Of a stretch of 32,266 nt of DNA, positions 22,920 to 31,509 are shown in pieces. The DNA lies in assembly GCA_026390435.1 (NCBI GenBank), contig JAPLFY010000122.1:1-32266 (forward strand), in the 5' to 3' direction. This DNA comes from Pseudomonadota bacterium. Its GTDB lineage: Bacteria > Bdellovibrionota_B > Oligoflexia > Oligoflexales > CAIYRB01. The notes beneath the pieces were generated by a model. It saw only the letters and a program-made list of their open reading frames with translations. It had not been told where the DNA came from and made no database searches. Both the position numbers and the translations under genes were made by a program. Each line of letters opens with the position of its first letter. Within the stretch, counting starts at the first letter, position 1.

Positions 22920-24305
22920 TTATGGCCGAACCATATCTTCAGGTCGTACGTGTTTATCGAACTCTTCGGCTGTGATCAGGCCAAGTTTTACGGCAGCTTG
23001 TTTCAGCGTGGTGTGCTCTTGGTAAGCAGTCTTCGCAACTTTGGCCGCATTGTCATAGCCAATGACTGGATTCAGTGCAGTCACTAACATCAGCGAATTT
23101 TCCACGTGGCGTTGGATCTGCGCAAGATCTGGCTCGATGCCAACCACGCAGTTGTGATTGAAGCTGCCCATAGAATCAGCTAGCAGACGTGTTGATTCGA
23201 GCAAATTATGGATGAGCACTGGTTTGAATACGTTGAGTTCGAAATGACCGTTGCTTCCGGCTATCCCGATGGTAACGTCGTTGCCCATGACCTGGCAGGC
23301 CACCATAGTCAGTGCTTCACACTGCGTAGGGTTTACCTTACCGGGCATGATGGAGCTACCGGGCTCATTGGCTGGGAGGATTAATTCACCAATGCCGGAG
23401 CGCGGACCGCTACCGAGAAGGCGAATGTCGCTGGCAATTTTCATGCAGGCCACGGCGAGTACACGCAGTGCACCGCTGGCTGCAACCACCGCGTCGTGTG
23501 CTGCAAGTGCAGCGAACTTGTTGGGCGCTGAGCGGAACGGATAGCCAGTCAGTTCAGCAATTTTTTGTGCCACTTTTGCGGCATATTGCGGGTGCGTATT
23601 AAGTCCGGTGCCAACGGCGCTGCCACCGAGAGCTAGATCGTATAAACCGTCGAGTGCCTCGACGACCTTTTTCTCAGCAAATTCCAACTGCGCAGCGTAG
23701 CCGGAGAATTCTTGACCAAGGGTCAACGGCGTCGCGTCCATGAGATGTGTCCGGCCGATCTTAACGATATGGTCGAAGGCGGCAGCTTTCTTCTCAAGCA
23801 CGATTCTAAGTGCCTGCAGCTCGGGGATCAAACGTAGGCGGAAGTCGTTAACCGCTGCGACATGCATGTAGGTCGGGAAGCTGTCGTTCGACGACTGCGA
23901 CATATTGACGTCGTCGTTCGGGTGTACTGGCTTTTTCGATCCTACTTGGCCGCCAGCAAGTTCAATAGCACGGTTTGATATCACTTCATTGGCATTCATA
24001 TTACTTTGCGTGCCGCTGCCTGTCTGCCACACGACCAAAGGAAAATGCTCATCGAGTTTGCCCTCAATCACCTCATCGCAGGCCCTAACAATCAGGTCGC
24101 ATTTGTCTTTAGGCAACTTGCCGAGGTCGCAGTTGACCAAAGCCGCCGCCTTTTTAACGATGCCGAAAGCTCGGATCATACCGCGCGGAAAACGATGTCC
24201 GCCGATTTTGAAGTTTTGCAGAGATCTCTGGGTTTGGGCGCCCCAGTAACGGTCAGCGGGAACGTCAATTGCGCCGATAGAATCTGATTCGCTGCGTGTT
24301 TTCAT
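22920..24305 (-). CDS. fumC: Class II fumarate hydratase
   Basis: 461 residues of an oxygen-stable homotetrameric enzyme of the citric acid cycle that interconverts fumarate and L-malate. The family signature [10 protein letters not shown] is at 316-325. The base His is His187 in [10 protein letters not shown], and [19 protein letters not shown] (95-113) and [18 protein letters not shown] (128-145) build the rest of the active site. The length fits E. coli FumC. The ATG overlaps the stop of the upstream membrane-protein gene (ATGA), so translation is likely coupled. The neighbouring gene order mem-fumC-monooxygenase-asparaginase is unusual. Confidence 0.96.
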   Translation of the reverse strand: MKTRSESDSIGAIDVPADRYWGAQTQRSLQNFKIGGHRFPRGMIRAFGIVKKAAALVNCDLGKLPKDKCDLIVRACDEVIEGKLDEHFPLVVWQTGSGTQSNMNANEVISNRAIELAGGQVGSKKPVHPNDDVNMSQSSNDSFPTYMHVAAVNDFRLRLIPELQALRIVLEKKAAAFDHIVKIGRTHLMDATPLTLGQEFSGYAAQLEFAEKKVVEALDGLYDLALGGSAVGTGLNTHPQYAAKVAQKIAELTGYPFRSAPNKFAALAAHDAVVAASGALRVLAVACMKIASDIRLLGSGPRSGIGELILPANEPGSSIMPGKVNPTQCEALTMVACQVMGNDVTIGIAGSNGHFELNVFKPVLIHNLLESTRLLADSMGSFNHNCVVGIEPDLAQIQRHVENSLMLVTALNPVIGYDNAAKVAKTAYQEHTTLKQAAVKLGLITAEEFDKHVRPEDMVRP

Positions 24306-25078
24306 GATGCTGCGGCTCCTAGTTGAGGCGAATCGGTGCTGCTGCCTTCAGCCGTCACGACTCGGTAGTAAACGTAGAAATAAATTACTGGCAAAATATA
24401 TAAGAGTGCGGCCAGAATACCCGTGCCGGTGCTGACTGCGGCGATCAAATTTTGCTTCTCTGGAGCAATGTAAGAGGTCGCAAATTCGCCAGTAATCTCG
24501 AGAATAAACGGTAGTGTGTAAGTCAACAGGCCGGCGCCGATGATACGGCTGCGGTGCCCAAAGCTCAGAGCTGTGCTTTCCTGGCGCGCATGCCAAGGAC
24601 TGCGGCCTTGGTTGACGACTAGTGGGTCAACAAAGACAAATCGGCACATTGCATAAGCTGCGGCCGTTAATGCCACCGGCAATAGGTAGATGGGCTGATC
24701 GATCTTTAGCACCATCATCAAAATGTAAGCTGGCAATACCGTAACGATGAGCCACCCAAGCAGGACAAAGCTAATCGCTATGTATGTAGTAAACAAACGA
24801 GACCAGTAGCTCGGCATGGCGTCCCAGGCTTGCTTTAGCGTGGTGGGTTCGTTGTCATACCAGCGCTGCGCTAACCAGACGATGCTGCCATTGATGACCG
24901 GCATCAGCAAGGCGCCGACCAATCCGAACATCTTGTCAGCGCCGTCAGCGGGCAGCCAGCCAGCCATGACGGTGATGCCATAGGCCGCATAAAATGGTCC
25001 ATACACCAGGCCGGTAAGCTGCAGCAGCGGTAGCTTATGGCGCCAGATTAGTTCCCAGGTTTTGCCTAACACTTGCAT
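24302..25078 (-). CDS. Polytopic membrane protein of unknown function
   Basis: 258 residues from the ATG at 25078, preceded by AAAGGTGGA; an in-frame start at 25123 would add 15 hydrophilic residues without a ribosome-binding site. About five to six hydrophobic segments are visible (around 19-40, 49-67, 91-116, 125-145, 175-190 and 210-235), with Trp-Glu-Leu-Ile-Trp-Arg-His-Lys at the start. A conserved-looking piece is [25 protein letters not shown]. This resembles the six-helix proteins of the YciC/DUF975/GPDP-membrane-domain type, in which an F-x-D-P/xxE...G-x-x-A...S loop recurs. The name is only a guess. It is the first gene of the operon with fumC. Confidence 0.72.
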   Translation of the reverse strand: MQVLGKTWELIWRHKLPLLQLTGLVYGPFYAAYGITVMAGWLPADGADKMFGLVGALLMPVINGSIVWLAQRWYDNEPTTLKQAWDAMPSYWSRLFTTYIAISFVLLGWLIVTVLPAYILMMVLKIDQPIYLLPVALTAAAYAMCRFVFVDPLVVNQGRSPWHARQESTALSFGHRSRIIGAGLLTYTLPFILEITGEFATSYIAPEKQNLIAAVSTGTGILAALLYILPVIYFYVYYRVVTAEGSSTDSPQLGAAAS

Positions 25079-25271
25079 GGGGCGTTCCACCTTTCGCGGC
25101 CTTTGATGGCCTGCCGCAGCCATTCAGTCGGCTGGTAGGCTGTCCTCAGGGCATCAGGATGAAGGCGATTTAAGCACAAGATTTGCGCAGAACCCAGATG
25201 AGAATGCGGAGACGGAGTCAATCTGCCGAAAGAGGGTAGCGTCCGGCCAGCGTCTCGGTTAGAAGAGGGAG

Positions 25272-26507
25272 ATGCAACGTCTCCTGTCAAATCTGATCAA
25301 GCTGAGCTTTTCCCTTGGGTGTTTTTGGGGGGGAGCAGTTAGCGCTTTGCCCGCATCGGCATCGCTAGTCTTGTTTGATGAGGCCGTCGCTCAATTGACG
25401 CCGCCTAAGCCCGCAGCGGAAGGTTGGCAGAAAAAGGTGACAGCGGTGCGGCGGGATTTGGGTGATCACCCAAGCGATGCCCAAGTGCGTCTTGCACTGA
25501 ATCAACTGTTCCACGAGGCTGCCGCAGGTGGTGATGCAGCGCGATTATACAGCTCAGCAGACCAGAAGTTCTGGTCGAACTCGGCCTGTTTTGGTGCTGT
25601 TGACGGCGCTGGTGGCGCTGGTGGCGCTGGTGGCGATCATGCTGCTGCGGCGCGCCTCCGGCATATTGGTGCTTGGTTTGAACGTCACGGCAATCGCTGG
25701 TTTGTCCGCACGGTTCTCAGTGGTGGACCGGCGGCAGATGCGGGCCTACTGCGGGGTGACGAGATCGTTGACGTCAATGGTGCCGCACTCCAGCCCGTGG
25801 GTAGCTTTAGCAGTTTAGGCAGCGGTCAAAAGGCCGTGGTCCGGTATCGCCGGCTGCCTTGGGAAGAGCCAAGACGTGTGCTCGTCGCAACTACAGAGGG
25901 TAGCCTAGCTGAGGCGATGGTAAGTCACCTTCTTAGTGGCAAGTACTGGCGACAGGTAGACGGCAAACGGGTGCTGTACGTACCTCTCCTGTTGAGTTGT
26001 CGCCCGAGTCTGGCAAGCACTCTGATGGCGCTGGCCAAGGCTGCCCAGATCAAGGGCGAGGCCATGGTTTTAGATCTCCGCGGTGACTATACGGACGGGG
26101 GGCTGACTTACTTAGATCCCTTTTTAAGTCTGCCGACCAGTGCTGATACGGTGGCAACGCCCTTGTCAGTCGCTCCTTATGCCAAAGCTCTGGTGGTCTT
26201 GGTTGACCAAGGCACAGGCGGTGGCCGCGAAAAGTTAGCCGCATTTCTGCAAAAGCACCGGCGCGCTAAGATCGTTGGACAGCCTACGGCGGGCGCGACG
26301 CGGCCAGGCCGTGCCATAGCCTTAACTGCCGGCACTGAGGCGCCGACTGAGGCCGTCCACGACATCATCTGGGTGCCGAGTACTGGTGAGGCATCGGCTC
26401 AGATCCTGCCGGACATTTTGAGCGAGGCATCCTTAGTTTACGCAGCTGGCAGTGATCCCCAGCTGGATCAGGCTTTCAGCGCCGCGGCCAATGCAAATAG
26501 GCCCTGA
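25272..26507 (+). CDS. Exported PDZ/S41-family protein, probably catalytically inactive
   Basis: 411 residues with a signal peptide (about 1-30, ending ALPASA). A PDZ domain follows at about 135-185 (RTVLSGGPAADAGLLRGDEIVDVNG). An S41/CtpA-like core is seen from VLDLRGDYTDGGLTYLDPFL to KALVVLVDQGTGGGREKLAAFLQKHRRAKIVGQPTAGATRPG. In active S41 peptidases the corresponding stretch is N-x-x-S-A-S-x-x-E, followed by G-x-x-T-x-G-K-G. Here the Ser is replaced by Gly/Thr and the Lys by Ala/Thr. I therefore read it as a non-proteolytic relative acting as a binding protein in the periplasm. The part before the PDZ contains a (GGCGCTGGT)3 repeat encoding Gly-Ala-Gly steps. Confidence 0.75.
   Translation: MQRLLSNLIKLSFSLGCFWGGAVSALPASASLVLFDEAVAQLTPPKPAAEGWQKKVTAVRRDLGDHPSDAQVRLALNQLFHEAAAGGDAARLYSSADQKFWSNSACFGAVDGAGGAGGAGGDHAAAARLRHIGAWFERHGNRWFVRTVLSGGPAADAGLLRGDEIVDVNGAALQPVGSFSSLGSGQKAVVRYRRLPWEEPRRVLVATTEGSLAEAMVSHLLSGKYWRQVDGKRVLYVPLLLSCRPSLASTLMALAKAAQIKGEAMVLDLRGDYTDGGLTYLDPFLSLPTSADTVATPLSVAPYAKALVVLVDQGTGGGREKLAAFLQKHRRAKIVGQPTAGATRPGRAIALTAGTEAPTEAVHDIIWVPSTGEASAQILPDILSEASLVYAAGSDPQLDQAFSAAANANRP
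25605..25631 (+). repeat. Three tandem copies of a 9-base unit
   Basis: GGCGCTGGT is repeated exactly three times (25605-25613, 25614-25622, 25623-25631) and followed by a partial fourth copy. It codes for a Gly-Ala-Gly-rich stretch in frame, so changes in copy number would not shift the frame. Confidence 0.8.
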
Positions 26508-26565
26508 TTGAGGCTAGCCTCTGCATGCAGTATTCTGGAGGTTACAACTTCAGGTGAGGGTTGGC

Positions 26566-27309
26566 ATGCAGCAGAGCGGGAAACCTATAGTTCAGATCCG
26601 GCAAGTGGGTAAGGCTTACGGTGGCGAAAATGGTGCGGCGAAAGTGTATGCTTTAGCGAACATCGATTTGGATGTGGAGCCCGGCGAGTTCCTAGCCCTG
26701 TCGGGGCCGTCCGGGTCTGGCAAAACGACTCTGCTCAATTTAATTGGTGCACTGGATGAGCCTTCCGTTGGTTCGATTGCGATTGAAGGCAAAATTTTAG
26801 GGCAGATGAAGAAAGCCGAGTTGTCGCGCCTGAGGCGTGACCGGATCGGTTTCGTATTTCAGGCTTACAACTTGATACCCATCATGACGGCGCTGGAAAA
26901 TGCAGAATTCACCCTGGCACTGCAGGGGCGGCCAAAACATGATCGGCAGGCTCAAGCAATGCATGCTCTAAAGCAGGTAGGCCTAGCTGACTACGCGCAG
27001 AGATTCCCCAGGGAGCTTTCGGGGGGGCAGCAGCAGCGGGTAGCGATAGCGCGGGCGATTGCGCCTCAGCCAGCCATCATCCTGGCGGATGAACCGACGG
27101 CTAATTTGGATTCGAAGTCGGCAATATCGCTTTTAGATCTGATGCAGGATTTGAACTCACGCCTGTTGGTGACCTTTATCTTTTCCACCCATGATCCGCG
27201 GGTGATTGAGCGCGCCAAGCGTATTGTGCCAATGGTCGATGGGCGTATCACATCTGTGTTGAATCCAGCGCTCCAGCAGCGGTCCACGCCGGTCGGCGCC
27301 GGTTCATAA
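26566..27309 (+). CDS. LolD/MacB-type ABC ATPase
   Basis: 247 residues from the ATG at 26566, with GAGGG just upstream; a GTG at 26554 is too far from GGAGG. Walker A GPSGSGKTT is at 47-55, LSGGQ at 151-155, Walker B IILADE at 171-176, the switch His in FSTHDP. The signature RIGFVFQAYNLIPIMTALEN is characteristic of the LolD/MacB/FtsE group of ATPases, which power lipoprotein sorting, efflux or mechanotransmission rather than import. No MacB/LolC-type permease gene lies next to it, so its partner must be elsewhere or be lost. It starts 58 bases after the S41-like gene and is likely in the same transcript. Confidence 0.88.
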   Translation: MQQSGKPIVQIRQVGKAYGGENGAAKVYALANIDLDVEPGEFLALSGPSGSGKTTLLNLIGALDEPSVGSIAIEGKILGQMKKAELSRLRRDRIGFVFQAYNLIPIMTALENAEFTLALQGRPKHDRQAQAMHALKQVGLADYAQRFPRELSGGQQQRVAIARAIAPQPAIILADEPTANLDSKSAISLLDLMQDLNSRLLVTFIFSTHDPRVIERAKRIVPMVDGRITSVLNPALQQRSTPVGAGS

Positions 27310-27340
27310 ATAAATTGAGTGGACGGCTCAAATAGGGTAA

Positions 27341-27377
27341 GCACGGGGTCCCTTTCCCGTTGTTTGCCTTTTTTTTG
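27341..27377 (+). terminator. Possible terminator with T8 tract
   Basis: ACGGG (27343-27347) pairs with CCCGT (27356-27360). After TGTTTGCC comes a run of eight T (about 27369-27376). The stem is short and not directly adjacent to the T run, so this is a weak candidate for the end of the S41-like/ABC transcript. Confidence 0.35.
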
Positions 27378-27447
27378 CCTGTTCCGTCGAGCCTGAGCTA
27401 AGTGGCCAAATTTTCACATCATTTTTATGATGGAGAGGAGTCTTCCC

Positions 27448-29079
27448 GTGTCCAGAGATAGCGCCCCCAAAGCAGGATTGTCGCGTCGTAAGTTTTTCAA
27501 AGTATCTGGAGCCGTCGGAGCCGGATCGCTTGCTGCAGCTCATAGCAGCGGAGTGGCACTGGCTGCGCGGCGTTCAGTTGAGCGTTTTCCTGAGGAGTTT
27601 CGGGGAGTTATCATACTTGGGAGCGGTTTCGGTGGATCGATTTCAGCCCTGCGCCTAGTTGAACGCGGTATCGCGGTGACCATCATTGAGCAGGGGCGGC
27701 GTTGGGATCAGCCTCTAAAGCCAGGTGAGAAACGCTTTTCAGGCAATCTTTATCCCGACGGTAGGTCCACCTGGTTAAGCTCCCATACGGTCGTGCCCAT
27801 GGGCCCACCGCTGCCGATTCGCAAGACGACTGGAGTCTTGCAGGGGCGTTATTTAGCCGGCAAGACCGTACTAAACGGGACAGGCTTTGGCGGTGGTTCG
27901 ATCGCTTGGGGCGGCGTCATGGTGAAGCCAGAAGAGCGCATCTTCAAAATGGTCTTCCCCAAAGAGGTTAGCTACGCCGAGTTGCAGCCGCACTATGACG
28001 AGGTAGCGCGTCGCCTAGGCCGCGGTACGATTCCGCAAGACGTGGAACAAAGCGACAACTACAAACACGTTCGCGTCATGAAGGAACACTGTGACCGCGC
28101 CGATGTGACTTGGGAACCGATCGCAACCTCGACCAACTGGGACATCGTCCGCGACGAGCTTAGCGGCAACATTCCCGCATCTGTCTCTAAAGGCGAGGCA
28201 ATTTATGGCGTCAACAGTGGTGCTAAGGGTGGCCTCGACAGAACATATTTGAAAGAGGCCGAAGCTACTGGACTGCTCGAAGTGAAGACACTGCACCAAG
28301 TACAGTCTCTGGGGCGCAATGAGCAGGGTCACTATGTGCTCGAGATCCACGAGCTAGATATCGACGGCAACGTGATTGCGCTAAGAACCTTCACCTGCGC
28401 TAAATTGTTTTTGAGCGCTGGAACTATCACTACCAATAGCCTGCTGGTGAAAGCAAAGGCTAAAGGCGAGTTGCCGGAGTTGAACGACGAAGTCGGCAGC
28501 GGTTGGGGCAACAACGGTAATGTCTATGCCCTACGGACTGGTTTGCACGAATCGACGGGAAGTATCCAGGGTGGTCCGCCGTCAGTCGGAATTAACGCTC
28601 TGGATAATCCAATCACGCCGCTATTTATTGAGCATCCCCAATTACCCGTAGGGATTGATATTCATAGCTTGTTGTACTTCGGCATTGGTATCACTCCGAC
28701 TCGCGGCACCTTTAAATACGATGCGGCGACGGACAGTGTCAGCATAGATTGGCCAAAGCATGATGACGGTCAAGCAAAGGTCAATGAAGCTCTGTTGGGA
28801 ATTCTTGCCCGATTGAACGAAGCCAATGGTGGCTGGACCACTAGCCTTTTGACCTATCTGCGTAGCAAAGTTAAAGATGATATCTGCTATCATCCGCTGG
28901 GCGGAGTCGTGCTGGGCAAAGCTAGCGACTTTTACGGCCGCGTAAAGGGGTGCACCGGGCTTTATGTTAATGATGGTTCGATGCTGCCGGGTGCTTCTGG
29001 ATGCTGCAATCCAGCTATGACTATTGCTGCGATTACAGAGCGGAATATCGCCAACATTCTGGAACACGATTTCGCTTAA
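27448..29079 (+). CDS. Tat-exported GMC oxidoreductase, cholesterol-oxidase-like
   Basis: 543 residues from the GTG at 27448, which has GAGAGGAG seven bases upstream. ATGs at 27427 and 27430 stand before this site. The Tat signal SRRKFFKVSGAVGAG starts at residue 12. The FAD-binding Gly motif GSGFGG is at 58-63, with the following acidic end ITIIEQG, and NGTGFGGGSIAWGGVMVKP is typical of GMC flavoproteins. The C-terminal HPLGGVVLGKASDFYGRVKG and LYVNDGSMLPG, ending CNPAMTIAAITERNI, are close to Streptomyces/Rhodococcus cholesterol oxidase, including the terminal Asn of the H/N pair. It would oxidise a sterol or other hydroxylated substrate with O2 outside the cytoplasm. A Cys-Cys next to the catalytic Asn is unusual. 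Confidence 0.85.
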   Translation: MSRDSAPKAGLSRRKFFKVSGAVGAGSLAAAHSSGVALAARRSVERFPEEFRGVIILGSGFGGSISALRLVERGIAVTIIEQGRRWDQPLKPGEKRFSGNLYPDGRSTWLSSHTVVPMGPPLPIRKTTGVLQGRYLAGKTVLNGTGFGGGSIAWGGVMVKPEERIFKMVFPKEVSYAELQPHYDEVARRLGRGTIPQDVEQSDNYKHVRVMKEHCDRADVTWEPIATSTNWDIVRDELSGNIPASVSKGEAIYGVNSGAKGGLDRTYLKEAEATGLLEVKTLHQVQSLGRNEQGHYVLEIHELDIDGNVIALRTFTCAKLFLSAGTITTNSLLVKAKAKGELPELNDEVGSGWGNNGNVYALRTGLHESTGSIQGGPPSVGINALDNPITPLFIEHPQLPVGIDIHSLLYFGIGITPTRGTFKYDAATDSVSIDWPKHDDGQAKVNEALLGILARLNEANGGWTTSLLTYLRSKVKDDICYHPLGGVVLGKASDFYGRVKGCTGLYVNDGSMLPGASGCCNPAMTIAAITERNIANILEHDFA

Positions 29080-29116
29080 TCGGGAAGGTTATCTGAGTTG
29101 TTAGCAAAGCGGGCTT

Positions 29117-30214
29117 TTAATGCGCAGTAGCGCTGCGTACGCCCGCTTCTGCATATGCTGGCGAGTCTTCAACTGGTGGTGGAGAGCGCAGTATGGATAG
29201 CAGGTAGTTGGCAATCAATTGACTGCCTTTCGTGGTGAAATGAATGCCGTCACCTGTGCGCACTTTAATATCCTGGTGATCAATGCGCAGATACGTGGCA
29301 AATCTGCCTTCGCTGCTAGCCACCACTGGTTTTAAAGATACGAAATGCATGCACTCATGTTTAGCGATGACATTACGTGCCAGAATGTTGAGCATTTCTG
29401 ATTTGCGGTGCAGTTTGGTATCTCGCATTGGGGGTAAACCAAGCCAATAACCGCGCTGGGCTGATTTGCAAGTGATGTCCATGATGTCGCTGAGGCGCTT
29501 GCGATAAAGGTGCACCCATTGGGAACTGCCGTAGCGGACGGGGATACCGTTTTCTGTCAAGTTTTGAGAGTCGTTAGTGCCCAGTAGTATGAAAATGATG
29601 TCGTAAGACGTGGCGTCAGTAGACTGTTTTAAAGCTTTCGGCCAATTGTAAAAGTCCGGGCGCGAAAGGCCAGTGCCAACTTTAGCCAGTACAGTCGCAT
29701 CCCCGTTTAAATTACTGCTGATCGTCTGCTTTAACGTTGGGCCTAGCATAGCCATAAGCGAGTCGCCGATCAAAAGTGCCTTGGGAGCATCTATTGGAGG
29801 TAGCGATGATGGAGCGATTTGCGGAGGCCAGATTTTACTGTCACTGTGCCTGAGGAATTCCGCGACGGTTACCGAAGTTGCGGCGTCGTGCGTTTTTGTA
29901 AACCAAGCTTCAAGCTGCGATCCAGGTTTATCTAGGCCTAATATAGCGGTGCGCTTTGATTCCGCCTGAATCCAACGGGCAAGTTCTTGCGTGCGTTCGG
30001 AGATGGTTAAATGCTGAGCCCAATGCTGCAGATTGTGCATGGTGAGCATGCAGGTCACTAGGTATCCAATCACTAATGAATAGGCTACCCAACTGACGGA
30101 ATAGCTGACAGTTTTGGCTACAGGATAAATGCCGGTGCGCTCCTGACCTTGAGTCTGCTCATCAGGCGTTTTGGCTTTTGGATCTAAGTTTGTTCGGGGT
30201 TTTAGGGTCGGCAT
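29117..30214 (-). CDS. Membrane-anchored SGNH hydrolase (DUF459-like)
   Basis: 365 residues from the ATG at 30214. A TTG at 30256 would overlap the protease stop and adds only a hydrophilic tail. An N-terminal cytosolic stretch of about 35 residues is followed by one transmembrane helix (37-58), so the enzyme should face the periplasm. The SGNH blocks are present: GDSLM (Ser152), GTGLSRPDFYNWP (Gly), GTND (Asn214) and DGIHFTTKG (Asp322, His325). This set is shared by DUF459-type relatives, linked to cell-wall or polysaccharide esters. It follows the trypsin-like lipoprotein gene by 32 bases on the same strand. Its substrate is unknown. Confidence 0.85.
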   Translation of the reverse strand: MPTLKPRTNLDPKAKTPDEQTQGQERTGIYPVAKTVSYSVSWVAYSLVIGYLVTCMLTMHNLQHWAQHLTISERTQELARWIQAESKRTAILGLDKPGSQLEAWFTKTHDAATSVTVAEFLRHSDSKIWPPQIAPSSLPPIDAPKALLIGDSLMAMLGPTLKQTISSNLNGDATVLAKVGTGLSRPDFYNWPKALKQSTDATSYDIIFILLGTNDSQNLTENGIPVRYGSSQWVHLYRKRLSDIMDITCKSAQRGYWLGLPPMRDTKLHRKSEMLNILARNVIAKHECMHFVSLKPVVASSEGRFATYLRIDHQDIKVRTGDGIHFTTKGSQLIANYLLSILRSPPPVEDSPAYAEAGVRSATAH

Positions 30215-30246
30215 GGAGGCTAGTTCCGTAACTATAGGAAGGTTGT

Positions 30247-31509
30247 TTACCTGCAATTGCAGCTACACCCATTTTTGTTGACGTTCCACTCGGCGACTGC
30301 AGCTGTGCAGCCCGACTCACCCTTCGCTAGCCATCCCCAGCCTGCTTTGCAGAACTTGTTATTCTTACACTCAAGACCGACTGTGAGAACTGGAGGCGGA
30401 GTCGGGAGCGGAGTAGGGGGCGAATTTGGCACTGGCGTCGGAGCAGACGTGGCAACCGTACCATAGGTAGTCGGGGTCGCTTTTAGCCCCTTAACCGTGG
30501 CGTCTGTTGGGCTAAGCTCGTTCATCACGGCAGCAATAAAAGCTTTCACCTGTGGATCAAAGACGCTTGTGTAAATGCTGACGAGCTTGTTCGTTTCGGA
30601 AATATACGAGTTTGTCGGCTCATCAGCATTTTCTGGCAGCACAAAACTGTTTGCATGAGCTACGCCGATAATTTCATTCTTAGCATTGAGAAGCGGCCCA
30701 CCCGAGTCGCCCTGTCCAAGGCCGGCTGTGGCTGCACTGACAGCCTTAGTGTCCAAGCAGATCGAACCCGCGGCTTCGGCGATAATGTTTTCGACAATGT
30801 TGGTACCGTGATAGCGCTTCATGTCTGGATTAGATTTTTTGTCTCTAATCCCAGTCTGCCCGTAACCAATAAGGGTGACTGAATCAGATTTCTTAACTAC
30901 TTCCGTAGCGATTTTTAAGTGCGGATAGTCGCTGAAAGTCCCTTTCGGGAACACAACGAATGCCACGTCAGATCCCCAACTAGTTTGTACATTTGTCGGA
31001 TCATAGTCGGGAAAGACGATGTAGGTTTTGGTCGATAATTTGCGATTTCTGAATGGGTCATGACTTTGATCACTCAAATTAAAGAAGGGCAAGATCTCTG
31101 TGGCTTTAGTATCGATCACACAATGTGCTGCAGTTAGCACGAGATCTTCCCTAACTACTGCGCCAGTGCAAGTTGAAGTGCCATCTCCTGGCAGTTTTAT
31201 CAGCAGTCCAATCACGGCAGGGCTGCTGATGTAATCCACGTATCCACCGACGACTTTGGTCTCTGAACTTTTTGAGCCGAATAAGCCATGTGGCAGTTTT
31301 GGCAGTTTTGGCAGATCAGGCAGGTTTGGACCATGTGGCAGATCAGGCAGATCGGGGAGCTCGGGGAGCTCGGGACGGTCTGGTAAGTGTTTCTCAAATT
31401 TCTGTACATACTTGCATCCGACACTGCCCAGTAGGCACGTCATCGACAATGCTGCCGCCGTCAGGATACGGAGCCTACTTTGGACGTTGGTAAGTCGGCG
31501 ATGGCCCAT
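30247..31509 (-). CDS. Trypsin-like lipoprotein with LPx repeats and Cys-rich tail
   Basis: 420 residues, ATG at 31509 with GGAGG about 10 bases upstream. The lipobox SVGC ends at Cys32. Residues 42-74 are a run of Leu-Pro-x steps (LPDLPDLPHG, LPDLPKLPKLPHG) that should form a rigid polyproline-like stalk. The S1 domain follows from VVGGY (87-91) on: catalytic His129 in LTAAHC, Asp181 in SDVAFVVF, and Ser269 in GQGDSGGPL. The Cys at 114 and 130 fit the family disulfide. After residue about 350 comes a Thr/Pro-rich linker (TPVPNSPPTPLPTPPP), then a small Cys-rich C-terminal domain with Cys in KNNKFC, GESGC and CSCNC. Activity seems intact. The target is unknown. Confidence 0.9.
   Translation of the reverse strand: MGHRRLTNVQSRLRILTAAALSMTCLLGSVGCKYVQKFEKHLPDRPELPELPDLPDLPHGPNLPDLPKLPKLPHGLFGSKSSETKVVGGYVDYISSPAVIGLLIKLPGDGTSTCTGAVVREDLVLTAAHCVIDTKATEILPFFNLSDQSHDPFRNRKLSTKTYIVFPDYDPTNVQTSWGSDVAFVVFPKGTFSDYPHLKIATEVVKKSDSVTLIGYGQTGIRDKKSNPDMKRYHGTNIVENIIAEAAGSICLDTKAVSAATAGLGQGDSGGPLLNAKNEIIGVAHANSFVLPENADEPTNSYISETNKLVSIYTSVFDPQVKAFIAAVMNELSPTDATVKGLKATPTTYGTVATSAPTPVPNSPPTPLPTPPPVLTVGLECKNNKFCKAGWGWLAKGESGCTAAVAEWNVNKNGCSCNCR
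31288..31384 (-). repeat. DNA repeats encoding the Leu-Pro-x stalk
   Basis: On the plus strand, units such as GGCAGTTTTGGCAGTTTTGGCAG and GGCAGATCAGGCAG, then GGGGAGCTC twice, lie in tandem. All are 9-base steps that keep the frame of the protease lipoprotein. Copy-number change would lengthen or shorten the stalk. Confidence 0.7.

Noticed and set aside
25079-25271. Divergent promoters between the membrane-protein and S41-like genes
   Set aside because: A TTGACT on the minus strand (25216-25221) has no reasonable -10 at 16-18 bases; no pair was good enough to list.
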